Shown here one piece after another: positions 27,826 to 36,779 of a stretch of DNA of 64,000 nt. The number at the start of each line of letters is the position of its first letter. Position 1 is the first letter of the stretch. Below the pieces are notes generated by a model. It was not told where the DNA came from. It made no database searches and saw only the letters and a list, made by a program, of their open reading frames with translations. The stretch comes from Desulfoplanes formicivorans (GTDB lineage: Bacteria > Desulfobacterota > Desulfovibrionia > Desulfovibrionales > Desulfomicrobiaceae), in NCBI RefSeq assembly GCF_001748225.1, contig NZ_BDFE01000004.1:62001-126000 (forward strand). The letters run 5' to 3'. The translations under genes were made by a program, and so were the position numbers.

Positions 27826-29664
27826 TTAAAACAATCCTTTGACGCGGCCCGTTGCCGTGTCCACGTCGATCCTTCTGTACGAAGGATTGGACCCGGTCCC
27901 CGGCATGAGGGAGATGGACCCGGCCACGGGCACGATGAACCCGGCCCCCCCGTACGTGAGCACGTCGCCGACCTTGAGCCTCCATCCCTTGGGCACCCCC
28001 TTGAGAGAGGGATTGTCCGACAGCGAGAGATGGGTCTTCACCATGCACAGGCCGAAATCAGCAAAAGCGGGATCATTTTCGATCTGCTTGAGCCGGGAAG
28101 ACGCCTCGAAAGAATAGTCCACCCCGTCAGCCCCGTAGATCTCCCGGGCAACGGTTTCGATACGCTTGCGCATGGACATGTCCCATGAGTACAAAGGCGT
28201 GAACCGGCTTTTTTCCTCGCAGGCATCCGTAACCGCATCAGCCAGCTCCAGCGCCCCTTCGCCGCCGCATTCCCAATGTCTGGAAAGAGCGACCCGGGCC
28301 CCCGCTGCTTCGCAGAGTTCCTTCACCTTCCTGATTTCGTCTTTCGTATCCGAAACAAAGGCATTGATGCACACCACGGGAGAAACCCCGGACTTTTTCA
28401 CCACCCCGATGTGATGCAGAAGATTGGCGCATCCCTTTTCCACCCATTCCACGTTTTCACGGGTATATTCGTCGGGAAGCTTTTTTCCGGGCCGGGGGAC
28501 GGGGGCACCACCATGGCACTTGAGGGCGCGGATGGTGGCCACCACAACAGCCGCATCCGGGGCCAGCCCGCTGTAATGGCACTTGAGATTCCAGAATTTT
28601 TCATACCCGACATCGGCCCCGAATCCCGATTCCGTCACATGGTAGTCTGAAAGTTTGAGTGCGACCCTGTCAGCGATGATGGAACTCTGGCCGATGGCTA
28701 TATTGGCAAATGGCCCGGCATGCACCAGTACGGGCTGGCCTTCCAGAGTCTGGATGAGATTGGGCTTGACGGCCTCGACCAGCCACGCGGTCATGGCTCC
28801 GGCCACTTCGAGATCCGAGGTGGTGACGGGATTCCCGAACTTGTCGAAGGCCACGATGATCCTGCCGATGCGGGCACGCAGATCGGCCAGATCGGCGGCT
28901 ATGGCCAGGATGGCCATGACTTCGGAGGAAACGGTGATGTCGAAGCGCGAACGCATCATGTACCCGTCGCGCGAGCCGTTGCCCCCGTCGATGCCGATGA
29001 TGATGTTGCGCAGGGCCTGGCAGCAGTAATCCATGGTCCAGCCCATCTCCACCCGTGTGGGATCGATGTTCAGGCGATCCATACCCGACATGGCCAGCAG
29101 CTTCTCGTCGCTGTAGTTGCGTTCATGCTGCATGCGTGCCGTAAGAGCCACCATGGCCAGATTGTGGGCGTTTTGAACGGCATTGATATCTCCGGTGAAA
29201 CCGAGGGAATATTGAGAAAGGGGAATGCACTGGGAACGTCCCCCTCCTGCTGCAGAGCCTTTGATCCCCATGGTGGGACCGCCCGAAGGCTGGCGGATGG
29301 CCGCGGAACAGCGTTTTCCCCGTCTGCCCAGTCCCTGCACCAGGCCGATAGTAGTCGTGGACTTGCCTTCTCCCAGGGGGGTGGGGGTGATGGCGGTCAC
29401 GTCGATATATTTTCCGTCAGGCTTTTTTCCCAGCCGATTGAGAACAGGAGCCGCATCGATCTTGCCCATGTAGTGACCGTAGGGAAGCAATTCCCGACTT
29501 TCCAGCCCCATCTGATCGGCAAGTTCGTACACGGTTTTCATCCGCTTTTCCGCATCCATGGCGATATCACCGTCCGGATACTTTGTGGGGTCAAGGGTTT
29601 TGATTCCGGCTTCCTCAAGGACAACCTTCCTCTCCCGAAGGGAACAGCGATCAGAACGACTCAT
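27826..29664 (-). CDS. fhs: Formate-tetrahydrofolate ligase
   Basis: Forms 10-formyl-tetrahydrofolate from formate, THF and ATP, feeding one-carbon metabolism. The 612-residue length exceeds the usual 555-590 because of a 45-residue N-terminal segment with the [16 protein letters not shown] element, as in a longer bacterial subtype. The P-loop [14 protein letters not shown] is near residue 97, and [16 protein letters not shown] near residue 130 is the family signature. The ATG at 29664 has a GAGG site. It stands between gene fragments, as an intact gene in an eroded stretch. Confidence 0.95.
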   Translation of the reverse strand: MSRSDRCSLRERKVVLEEAGIKTLDPTKYPDGDIAMDAEKRMKTVYELADQMGLESRELLPYGHYMGKIDAAPVLNRLGKKPDGKYIDVTAITPTPLGEGKSTTTIGLVQGLGRRGKRCSAAIRQPSGGPTMGIKGSAAGGGRSQCIPLSQYSLGFTGDINAVQNAHNLAMVALTARMQHERNYSDEKLLAMSGMDRLNIDPTRVEMGWTMDYCCQALRNIIIGIDGGNGSRDGYMMRSRFDITVSSEVMAILAIAADLADLRARIGRIIVAFDKFGNPVTTSDLEVAGAMTAWLVEAVKPNLIQTLEGQPVLVHAGPFANIAIGQSSIIADRVALKLSDYHVTESGFGADVGYEKFWNLKCHYSGLAPDAAVVVATIRALKCHGGAPVPRPGKKLPDEYTRENVEWVEKGCANLLHHIGVVKKSGVSPVVCINAFVSDTKDEIRKVKELCEAAGARVALSRHWECGGEGALELADAVTDACEEKSRFTPLYSWDMSMRKRIETVAREIYGADGVDYSFEASSRLKQIENDPAFADFGLCMVKTHLSLSDNPSLKGVPKGWRLKVGDVLTYGGAGFIVPVAGSISLMPGTGSNPSYRRIDVDTATGRVKGLF

Positions 29665-29798
29665 ACAGCCTCACGTTTCAGCATGAAAATATGAAAGACA
29701 AAGCCCGTCTCGGGCAGAAAAAACAAGATTACCAATATATTGAGCGCGAATTTTCCAGGGACAGGGGGCAGCCCCGCTCGAGAAACATCCTGACCATG

Positions 29799-30194
29799 TC
29801 AGGGCTCACCTGGGTGCTCCAGTGGCCTCGGGATGGACGGACGGGGCAGAAAACCTTCGCCCAACCGGAAAAGACCGTCGGAAAAAAGGCCTATGGGGCA
29901 GATGTAGCCGCAGAAAGCCCTGCGAAGCAGCAACGCGGAACCCACGGCGGCCAGAAGGATCACCAAACCCGCAGGATGGATGGAATCGAAGACGCCGGTT
30001 ACCAGAAAGGATTTGAATCCCAGAAGAGCGCTGATGGGGAGAAATGCCTCCACCGAAGGAGGTCTTACGGCCGCAACCGTGGACGCCCCGGTGAGCCAGA
30101 GAGAGTACCTATAAAAACGCCAGCCCGTGAAAAGACAGAACAGGGCGAATACGACCTGCACACTGCGTCGGACACAAGAAAAGGAAATACGCAT
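29799..30194 (-). pseudogene. N-terminal fragment of a NapH-like 4Fe-4S membrane protein
   Basis: A 131-residue frame with two or three membrane helices (about residues 8-25, 55-70 and 75-92) and then the segment RRAFCGYICPIGLFS, the first cluster motif of NapH/MauN-type polyferredoxin membrane proteins. The family normally continues for about 150 residues with further helices and two cluster motifs. Here the frame ends 30 residues later at TGA. Continuing in the adjacent frame gives another short coding-like stretch up to 29720. I read it as a truncated or frameshifted remnant, although a short functional product cannot be excluded. Confidence 0.55.
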
Positions 30195-30294
30195 AGTTAC
30201 TCTTTGAAAAATTCACAATCCCCGAGATATGCACAGAAGCTGTTCTCCCGCGCCGGGGAGTGAGGCTGTATCGCTCTCCCTTCCGAAAGGCCAG

Positions 30295-30322
30295 AAAAAA
30301 AAGGACCGAATTTCGTCGGTCC
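30295..30322 (-). terminator. Minus-strand terminator behind the gene remnant
   Basis: On the minus strand, arms GGACCGA / TCGGTCC with a loop and eight T residues. It lies downstream of the coding remnant that ends at 30406. Confidence 0.75.
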
Positions 30323-30405
30323 CAGCTTTGTTATTCCTGCGCACCTGCATGACGAGAATGAAACGCGAACCCTCCTGTGGTCATGACAGGGCAAAGAGAA
30401 ACGTT

Positions 30406-30591
30406 TCAGCGACCCTTCCATATTTCCCGCACCACTTCCCGAAACTCCCGCATGGGTGAACCGTACTCCTTGCCCACGGTATAGGGCAGGAAAGGCGGCA
30501 CGCTGAGCTGTTCCGACCAGAGCACCCCGAGACAGGGAGAATACGGGGACAAGCTATAAGTTGCTTCAGGCCCGGCTGGTGAATCCGGGCA
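30406..30591 (-). pseudogene. C-terminal remnant of an unidentified protein gene
   Basis: An open frame of 61 codons without a start codon, ending in a coding-like C terminus: LGVLWSEQLSVPPFLPYTVG near the middle and REFREVVREIWKGR at the end. Codon composition matches the neighbouring genes, and a proper minus-strand terminator follows 84 nt later, so this seems to be the tail of a gene whose 5' part was lost. An in-frame stop lies just upstream at 30592. I do not recognise the family. Confidence 0.45.
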
Positions 30592-30717
30592 TCACCTCCC
30601 TGTCGGGCATATGGTCACAGCTTCAGACCGTATGAACATTCTGATTGGAAATAACGGCTCACAATGACCCCCTTGAGTTGTCAAACATATCGTTCAACTG
30701 AGCGGATTCTTCCTTTG

Positions 30718-30745
30718 TTGACAAGGAATCCACGCTGGTTATCAT
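30718..30745 (+). promoter_or_regulatory. Promoter of the MFS drug-efflux gene with adjacent inverted repeat
   Basis: TTGACA at 30718-30723, a 16-nt spacer and TATCAT at 30740-30745. About 20 nt upstream lies AGTTG (30676-30680)...CAACT (30695-30699), a spaced palindrome that could be an operator. The rest of 30592-30927 shows no gene; the leader to the MFS start is about 180 nt. Confidence 0.55.
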
Positions 30746-30927
30746 CCTTAATTCTCCTGTGATATGAAGGCACGGGAAGGATGATGACCGTTTGCCGGAG
30801 GTCAACGCTCACGACAGTTCTCATCTCGAATCGACCATGTGTAAAACATCATCGCTGGAACGCAATATCAGGACCGGATCATCTCCTCAGCAATGCCTTT
30901 ATGCATCCTCTTCCCAAAAGAAAATAT

Positions 30928-32133
30928 ATGAAAACAACAGACCATCTCAAAAAAGTTCTCCTTTTGTCTCTCCTTGCAACATTCCCACCCCTCTCCACCG
31001 ACATGTACCTTCCCGCCCTGCCCTTTCTGCAAAAAATCTGGCAGCAGCCCATGTCGACCATGAACCTCACGTTGGTGGTTTTCTTCGTTAGCTATTGCTT
31101 GACTCTTGTCATGTACGGCCCTCTCTCCGACAGGTTCGGTCGTCGCAAACCCCTGTTGCTCGGTATCGCAATCTATATCCTCGCAAGCCTGTTTTGTGCT
31201 TTTTCCGGGAATATATACAGTCTGATCATATTCAGAATATTGCAGGCGGCCGGAGCGTCATCGGCATCGGTGATCTCCATGGCAATTACAAAAGACCTTT
31301 ATGAAGGATACGAGCGTCAGAGATTACTGGGATACATGGGAGTCATCATGGCTCTGGCCCCCATGCTGGCTCCTGTTTTGGGAGCATGGATCATGACATA
31401 TTTTTCCTGGCCGTGGATCTTTATCTGTCAGGGAGCCATCGGTTTTGTGGCATGGGCCGGGGTCTTTTTCATGGAAGAGCCCCTCAAGGAACTGTCCGTC
31501 AGTGGCGTACGAGCCACCGCAGGGATGTATCTGCAGCTTCTGCATAATAAAAGCTATCTTGGCATGGTTGTACTTTTTTCTCTCATTGTTTTCCCTCACT
31601 TCTCCTTCATTGGATCCGCCGCCGACATTTACATCAATACCTTTGGTACTTCAGAGCAGGTGTTTGGCTACTTCTTTGCTTTCAATGCGTTTTCAATCAT
31701 GGCCGGTTCATTTGCCTTTACTCGTCTGCATAAACGCATTGAGAGCAGAAAACTGCTGACCATAAGCTTTGCAGGGATTCTACTGGGAGGCTTGCTCATG
31801 CGCTCCGCTCTCTTTTCCGGTCCCTGGACCCTGGCTCTACCCATGGCCCTTGTATCCTTCTTCTTTGGTTGCAGTCGCCCCCCCAGCAACAACCTGATTC
31901 TCGAACAAGTGGACCATGGCGCCGGAACCGCCTCCTCTTTCATGATTCTCGTCTACTTCATGATCGGGGCATTCTCCATGTGGTTCATTGCTCTTGACTG
32001 GATAAACAAAGTCCATGTGATTTCCCTTCTTGCCATTTTCAGTGGAGGGATAGTCCTGAGTTTCTGGCTCCTCGTGTCCACAAGGAGCCACCCTGACACG
32101 AACCCAACGAAAAGCGGACGAGAAAACCGGTGA
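30928..32133 (+). CDS. Bcr/CflA-type MFS drug efflux transporter
   Basis: A 401-residue, 12-helix major facilitator. STDMYLPALPFL near the N terminus and the motif A loop GPLSDRFGRRKPLL near residue 75 are typical of the Bcr/CflA subfamily (bicyclomycin, chloramphenicol, sulfonamide export). The ATG at 30928 (MKTTDHLKKV) is preferred; ATG 30901 would add nine residues, and neither has a good ribosome site. A clear promoter lies 180 nt upstream. Confidence 0.88.
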   Translation: MKTTDHLKKVLLLSLLATFPPLSTDMYLPALPFLQKIWQQPMSTMNLTLVVFFVSYCLTLVMYGPLSDRFGRRKPLLLGIAIYILASLFCAFSGNIYSLIIFRILQAAGASSASVISMAITKDLYEGYERQRLLGYMGVIMALAPMLAPVLGAWIMTYFSWPWIFICQGAIGFVAWAGVFFMEEPLKELSVSGVRATAGMYLQLLHNKSYLGMVVLFSLIVFPHFSFIGSAADIYINTFGTSEQVFGYFFAFNAFSIMAGSFAFTRLHKRIESRKLLTISFAGILLGGLLMRSALFSGPWTLALPMALVSFFFGCSRPPSNNLILEQVDHGAGTASSFMILVYFMIGAFSMWFIALDWINKVHVISLLAIFSGGIVLSFWLLVSTRSHPDTNPTKSGRENR

Positions 32134-32179
32134 AGTTACCGAGCAAATCGTCAGCCCTAACGCTCCCGGAGTATCGTGC

Positions 32180-32731
32180 ATGAACCGCTCTGAATCACAA
32201 AAACGCCCCCCAAAGGAACGCCAAAGTCTTTATCTGTGGGGCAAACGCTATCCGATGCATATGGATGAAACAGGCAGGGTCCTGCATGTGGAGAGGGGAC
32301 ATTCCATCCTCACGTTGGAGCTTCCACCGGATGCACCGATTCCCAAACCAGAGGAAGGGTTGGACGCCTGGTATCGGGAGGAACTCAGGAACCGGGCCAT
32401 GGGGTTGATCCCGAAATGGGAGAAAATTATCGGCGTGAAGGTGAAGCGGCTGGTCATCACAGCAATGGAAAAGCAGCGAAGCAGCAAACCCGAATCCGGT
32501 ACCATTCGGCTGAACACGGATCTGGCCAAAAACCCTCTGGACTGTCTGGAATATGCCCTGGTTCGCGAGATGGTCCGGCTGCTGGAACCGATACGCAGCG
32601 TCTGTTTCGAGGAACTGATGGACAGGTTCATGCCCGGATGGAGAGCGCATCGTGACCGGCTGAACACATTGCCCGTGGGGCACGAGATGGGGCATGAGAG
32701 GAATTTGTACAAAAAAGCACAAAGTCGTTGA
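32180..32731 (+). CDS. YgjP-like (DUF45, M48-related) protein with lost metal ligands
   Basis: A 183-residue protein aligned by eye with YgjP-type metal-dependent hydrolases: GTIRLNTDLAKNPLDCLEYALV corresponds to the usual R-x-W/LN...P...EYVV stretch, and FEELMDRFMPGW to the C-terminal F...P-x-W end. The catalytic H-E-x-x-H is replaced by REMVRL, and the third His by Arg or Ser in EPIRSV. The usual RWG upstream is missing too. The protein should therefore bind no zinc and be inactive as a hydrolase. It is either a pseudoenzyme or a gene in decay with an intact frame. Confidence 0.7.
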   Translation: MNRSESQKRPPKERQSLYLWGKRYPMHMDETGRVLHVERGHSILTLELPPDAPIPKPEEGLDAWYREELRNRAMGLIPKWEKIIGVKVKRLVITAMEKQRSSKPESGTIRLNTDLAKNPLDCLEYALVREMVRLLEPIRSVCFEELMDRFMPGWRAHRDRLNTLPVGHEMGHERNLYKKAQSR

Positions 32732-32811
32732 CACCCGACCCGAAACGTGTTTGCCAGCAGGCATCACGAACCCATGTTGTGTATGAAAATATATTTAAGG
32801 AGGATGCGGAC

Positions 32812-32904
32812 ATGCTGGTACCGTCTGTTTTTGCCATGGCCCTTGTGGTCACCTACTCAGCCATTGTCTGGGCGTTCAGCCCCAACGGGGACGTCTTTTT
32901 TTAG
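32812..32904 (+). CDS. 30-residue putative membrane miniprotein
   Basis: A short frame starting MLVPSVFAMALVVTYSAIVW, one hydrophobic helix followed by a short polar tail ending DVFF. The ATG stands 8 nt after TTAAGGAGG, a near-perfect ribosome site, which is the main reason for calling it. Single-helix proteins of this size often serve as accessory subunits of transporters or oxidases, but no partner gene is adjacent. A strong hairpin follows at 32933. Confidence 0.5.
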   Translation: MLVPSVFAMALVVTYSAIVWAFSPNGDVFF

Positions 32905-33099
32905 CCCATTGCAGGCTGCTGTTTCTTTTTGCGACAAGGGCCCGGTGCGGATTTTCTGCGCCGGGCCCTTGTCCTTTGCATGATCTCCCGAAGGATTATC
33001 AGAAGGTGCATTTTCTGCCTCCCCCGGCAGGTCGGGAATCCCGTAGCCCAGGGCCATACATCCCATGATAACGAGTACCGCGATACACACCATGCGCAT
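32857..33099 (-). CDS. Possible small secreted protein or lipoprotein (uncertain)
   Basis: An 80-residue frame on the minus strand. It starts MRMVCIAVLVIMGCMALGYG, a plausible signal peptide, after a GAAGGA ribosome site, followed by a low-complexity polar region. The 3' part runs through the strong hairpin at 32933-32973 and overlaps the miniprotein gene on the other strand, which argues against it. The N-terminal half looks more genuine than the rest. Confidence 0.3.
   Translation of the reverse strand: MRMVCIAVLVIMGCMALGYGIPDLPGEAENAPSDNPSGDHAKDKGPAQKIRTGPLSQKETAACNGLKKDVPVGAERPDNG
32933..32978 (+). terminator. Strong hairpin, probable terminator of the miniprotein gene
   Basis: Perfect 13-bp arms GACAAGGGCCCGG / CCGGGCCCTTGTC around a T-rich loop. 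Only a short CCTTT follows, so termination is likely but not textbook. Confidence 0.55.
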
Positions 33100-33220
33100 G
33101 TCCATTCCTTCATCCTGATTGTTGAGGAGAAAAGGCGGATATGGAATCCCCCCTCCATTCCCAAAATAGCGACATTGAAAATACAATGGTAACACACGGG
33201 CAACCCGTTCGTCACCGGGG

Positions 33221-33257
33221 TTGGTTTACATGGAATGAATTCCACGTAACAAACCAA
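33221..33257 (+). promoter_or_regulatory. Imperfect palindrome just upstream of the PHP gene
   Basis: TTGGTTT...TGGAAT, then GA, then ATTCCA...AAACCAA, ending a few bases before the GGAGG ribosome site. It could be an operator or an RNA hairpin in the 5' leader. Confidence 0.4.
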
Positions 33258-33273
33258 TTTCCGGAGGACATGT

Positions 33274-34509
33274 ATGAAACCCGCGCTCAAGCACGATCTT
33301 CACGTTCATTCCAGACACTCTTCCCGCCCCTCCCAATGGTTGCTGCAGAAAATCGGATGTCCGGAAAGCTTCACCGATCCCCTGGCCCTTTACCAACGAG
33401 CCCGGGAGCGGGGCATGGATCTGGTGACCATAACAGATCACAATTCCATTGCCGGATGCCTGGAAATCGCCCACCTGCCCCATACTTTCATCAGTGAGGA
33501 GATCACCACCTATTTGCCCGACGACAAGTGCAAACTGCACATTCTGGCCTATGACATATCCCAGGAAGATCATCGGGAGTTCCAGAGATTGCGGTCCAAT
33601 GTCTTTGATCTGGTGGCCTATCTTCGGGCCCAGTCCATTGTCCATGTGCTGGCGCACCCCCTGTTTGCAGTCAACGAACGGCTGACTGTCGAACATGTGG
33701 AACAATGTCTGATCCTGTTCAACCTTTTTGAACTGAACGGATGTCGGGACCGGACCCAGAACCGTTCCATACAGGCCATTCTGGCCGCCCTGACCAAGGA
33801 GGGATTCTACGATCTTGTTCAGAAACACGCTCTGCCCCCGTGGGGCAAAACACCGTGGATCAAGGGACTGACAGCGGGATCGGACGACCACTCCTGCCTG
33901 AACATCGCCAGCATGTACACAAGGGTGGAAGACGTCACGGACGTACACGGCTTTCTTCAAAAAATCGCGGACAAAAAAGGATGCCCCCAGGGAGAGCCGG
34001 CCACTCCGGAAACCATGGCCCGCAAATCAGTGTTCCTGCGCTTCGTGCACGGGTGCCTGGCCCCCCAAGGCAACGGCACGACATCGCTCATGGAACGCGT
34101 GCACCGGTTGTTCGCTTCTTCCACAACACGCATGACCACCCGGCTGCTGGACTCGAAAACCGTACAGGATTATCTCCTGCGCGAGGCCAGCGCGATTGTC
34201 ATGAACCACAGGGAATTCCTGGATGTGGCCGAAGGGTGCCCCAAAGACCAGAAAGATCTCGACAGGATCTGGGCGACCTTTGTGAACAGGGGAGCGGACA
34301 ACATGATCCCGGGAAAAACCGGGCTCGTGTGTACGGCCGGGGATGCCGACGAGCTCTGCCAGGCCATGATCCGGCTGGCCAATGATCCCCATCTTCTCAA
34401 AACCATGGGCGCACAGGCCAGGGAATACATTCAGACCCGGGATTTTGACGCCGCCTTTTTGGACATGTGGGAGATGTTCAAGAAAGGGGTGCGGGGTAGC
34501 GCGGCCTGA
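33274..34509 (+). CDS. PHP-domain protein joined to the tail of a GT4 glycosyltransferase
   Basis: A 411-residue protein. Residues 1-230 are a PHP phosphoesterase domain with DLHVHSRHS, TITDHNSIAG, a VHVLAHPL strand and the AGSDDHS motif, so metal ligands are present. The last 90 residues read like the end of a GT-B enzyme: NMIPGKTGLV, then DADELCQAMIRLANDPHL. The region between lacks the N-terminal Rossmann domain and the E-x7-E donor site. Related proteins that I recall are PHP-GT4 fusions of about 800 residues, so this one seems internally deleted but still in frame. GGAGG precedes the start. Confidence 0.75.
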   Translation: MKPALKHDLHVHSRHSSRPSQWLLQKIGCPESFTDPLALYQRARERGMDLVTITDHNSIAGCLEIAHLPHTFISEEITTYLPDDKCKLHILAYDISQEDHREFQRLRSNVFDLVAYLRAQSIVHVLAHPLFAVNERLTVEHVEQCLILFNLFELNGCRDRTQNRSIQAILAALTKEGFYDLVQKHALPPWGKTPWIKGLTAGSDDHSCLNIASMYTRVEDVTDVHGFLQKIADKKGCPQGEPATPETMARKSVFLRFVHGCLAPQGNGTTSLMERVHRLFASSTTRMTTRLLDSKTVQDYLLREASAIVMNHREFLDVAEGCPKDQKDLDRIWATFVNRGADNMIPGKTGLVCTAGDADELCQAMIRLANDPHLLKTMGAQAREYIQTRDFDAAFLDMWEMFKKGVRGSAA

Positions 34510-34538
34510 TGAACAGCCTGCACCCGGATGCTTCAAAA

Positions 34539-34576
34539 CAAAACGCCCCGGAACCGATCGGTTCCGGGGCGTTTTG
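34539..34576. terminator. Bidirectional terminator
   Basis: Perfect 38-nt palindrome with arms CAAAACGCCCCGGAACCGA and its complement. It separates the convergent PHP and nitroreductase genes. Confidence 0.92.
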
Positions 34577-34596
34577 CGTGGCTGGCATGTTTACGC

Positions 34597-35433
34597 TCAG
34601 AACGTTTCCACCAGGTTCATTTTGGCAGGAACGCGCTGGACCGTGCGGTGATACTTTACGGCAGGCCGACCAAAAACCATGCAATAGCCGATCTTGTGGG
34701 CCTTGGGTACACCGAGCCGTTCGGCCAGATCAGGAAAGAATTCGGCCAGACACCAGGTGAGCATGCCGTCCCATACCGCACCAACGCCCATAGTCTGCGC
34801 CATGAGCTCGAAATGGGTCAGGGCGATGACGCAATCGACCATGGGAACGGCGATCTTGCCCGGTGCGCTGGCAATGAGAATATGCGGAGCTCCACGCAGG
34901 ATGACGTCCGCGCCGTGTTCGGTGTACGCCCCATAAGCCATGCGCATGTACTTGTGGGCCAATGTATCCTGTTGGGGATCCAACTCGGGAAGCATCTTGC
35001 CCAACCGGGCATAGATCTCCTTGCCCAGGGCCTCGGTGGCCTCCCGGGTCATGGTGGCGGTAAAGAGCACGCCCTGGGCGTTGGTGCCGGTGGGCGCGTG
35101 CCAGGCGATCTCCAGAAGCTTTTTGATGGTTGCCGCTTCCAGAGACTGTTTCCTGTAGTGCCGCACGGACCGACGCCCCTTGATGAGGGTCTCCAGAGAA
35201 TGTGCCGTGGGCATCTCGTACTGCAGGTCCATGCTCTCATCCGGATCAACTCCCAGGATGGAAATGGCCCCGGTGGGACATACGGCCAGACAATGCTGGC
35301 AGCCGATACACTTCTTTTCATCGGGGATGACAGGCAATGCGCCCTTTTCCATGACAATACATCCGGCCGGACAATCGGCCACGCAATGGCCGCATGCGAT
35401 GCAGCGGTCTTCATGTACTTTGAAATCAATCAT
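34597..35433 (-). CDS. Nitroreductase fused to an N-terminal two-[4Fe-4S] ferredoxin
   Basis: A 278-residue protein. Residues 1-65 contain two cluster motifs (CIACGHCVADCP and CIGCQHCLAVCP); residues 80-278 are an FMN nitroreductase domain with RRSVRHYRKQ and APTGTNAQG near the N-terminal side. Electrons should flow from a low-potential donor through the clusters to FMN. The physiological substrate is unknown. It is next to other redox genes in the same orientation. Confidence 0.9.
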   Translation of the reverse strand: MIDFKVHEDRCIACGHCVADCPAGCIVMEKGALPVIPDEKKCIGCQHCLAVCPTGAISILGVDPDESMDLQYEMPTAHSLETLIKGRRSVRHYRKQSLEAATIKKLLEIAWHAPTGTNAQGVLFTATMTREATEALGKEIYARLGKMLPELDPQQDTLAHKYMRMAYGAYTEHGADVILRGAPHILIASAPGKIAVPMVDCVIALTHFELMAQTMGVGAVWDGMLTWCLAEFFPDLAERLGVPKAHKIGYCMVFGRPAVKYHRTVQRVPAKMNLVETF

Positions 35434-35566
35434 AGTGTATCCTGTTGCTCATTCATATTAAAAATCCCGGCAGGCAGACCCGTGTCTGCCCGTCATGATC
35501 CCGGGTTCATCTGTCAGCCTTTATCGAAAATTTCGGACCCAAGTCGGTTGCCAACACGCTGACGAG

Positions 35567-36568
35567 CTATACCACCAGTACCTGCTTGCCCACCATGGCC
35601 CCGCTTTCCTGCCTGATGTGCATGGCCCGAATGTTCTCCACGGTCAGCCCGGTCAGGGTCTCGCTGAGGGTGGAAACAAGGGTGCCGTCCTCGAGCAGTC
35701 CGGACACCCGGGTCAGCAGTTTGCCCTGCTCAGCCATGTCCGGAGTCTGGAACATGGAACGGGTGTACATGAATTCCCAGACCAGGGTAACGCTCTTCAT
35801 CTTGAACACCGTGAGATCCAGGGGATGTTCAGGATCATCGATAAAAACCACTTTTCCCTGCGGCCGGATGCTGTCAGCCATGGCCTGCCAATGACGCTCC
35901 AGGTGGGTCGTGCAAAAAATCGCGTCCACCTGCCCGGCTCCGGCAGCCGCCAGTTCCTCGGCCAGATTCTTGCGATGATTGACGATACCGTCAGCACCGA
36001 GTTTCTTGCACCATGCGGCCGTTTCCGGGCGAGAGGCAGTGGCATAGACCGTCAGTCCGGCCCAATGCGCGAGCTGGGTGGCAATGGAACCCACGCCTCC
36101 GGCCCCGCCGATGATCATGATGCTTTGTCCCCTGTTGGCCCCAGGTTCGGGTACGAATTGCAGACGTTCGAAAAGGGCTTCCCAGGCAGTGATGGACGTA
36201 AGGGGCATGGCTGCAACCTGTGCGTCTGAAAGGGAAGCCGGAGCCTTGGCAACAATACGTTCGTCCACAAGATGGTATTCAGTGTTCGTGCCGGGGCGGG
36301 TGAGATCGCCAGCATAGAAGACACGATCCCCTATGGCAAAACCCGCCACCTCGCTCCCCACGGCTTCCACAATGCCGCAAGCGTCCCAGCCCAGTACCCT
36401 TTCTCCTTCCATGCCTGTGCGGACCTTGGTATCCACCGGGTTCATACCCATGGCGTTGATGCCAACAAGTATATCCCGCCCCTGGGGCTCGGGAACGGGC
36501 TGATCCTGAAGAACAAATGCCCTGGGGCTGTCAGCAGCCTCTCCACATGTGGCTACGATCATTTTCAT
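35567..36568 (-). CDS. Zinc-independent medium-chain alcohol dehydrogenase/quinone reductase family protein
   Basis: A 333-residue MDR enzyme of the group near TIGR02817: MNPVDTKVRTG in the N-terminal GroES-like domain, the NADPH-binding GGAGGVGSIATQLA near residue 155 and the ERHWQAMADSIRPQGKVV segment. The catalytic zinc ligands are absent, pointing to NADPH-dependent reduction of an activated double bond or quinone. The ATG at 36568 follows AAGGAA. Confidence 0.9.
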   Translation of the reverse strand: MKMIVATCGEAADSPRAFVLQDQPVPEPQGRDILVGINAMGMNPVDTKVRTGMEGERVLGWDACGIVEAVGSEVAGFAIGDRVFYAGDLTRPGTNTEYHLVDERIVAKAPASLSDAQVAAMPLTSITAWEALFERLQFVPEPGANRGQSIMIIGGAGGVGSIATQLAHWAGLTVYATASRPETAAWCKKLGADGIVNHRKNLAEELAAAGAGQVDAIFCTTHLERHWQAMADSIRPQGKVVFIDDPEHPLDLTVFKMKSVTLVWEFMYTRSMFQTPDMAEQGKLLTRVSGLLEDGTLVSTLSETLTGLTVENIRAMHIRQESGAMVGKQVLVV

Positions 36569-36779
36569 GGTCGTTCCTTGCGTTGTACGCGGATTAAGGG
36601 TGTTTTTGAAATCATTATTGCGTACCACCATACACATGAAATCCCGTTTTGCAAAAGGCCCCACAGATCGTCCCTATCAAAAGCAAGAGGCGAACACTCA
36701 AATCCGTCTCAGATTGCCGTCACATGTTCGGACTCTGGGTATAAAAAGAGAAACTTGAGCACCGCCAAGACCGCCCGTT

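Noticed and set aside
35457-35510. GGCAGAC/GTCTGCC hairpin between the nitroreductase and MDR genes as a terminator
   Set aside because: The T-run is 8 nt away from the stem, so termination cannot be supported.
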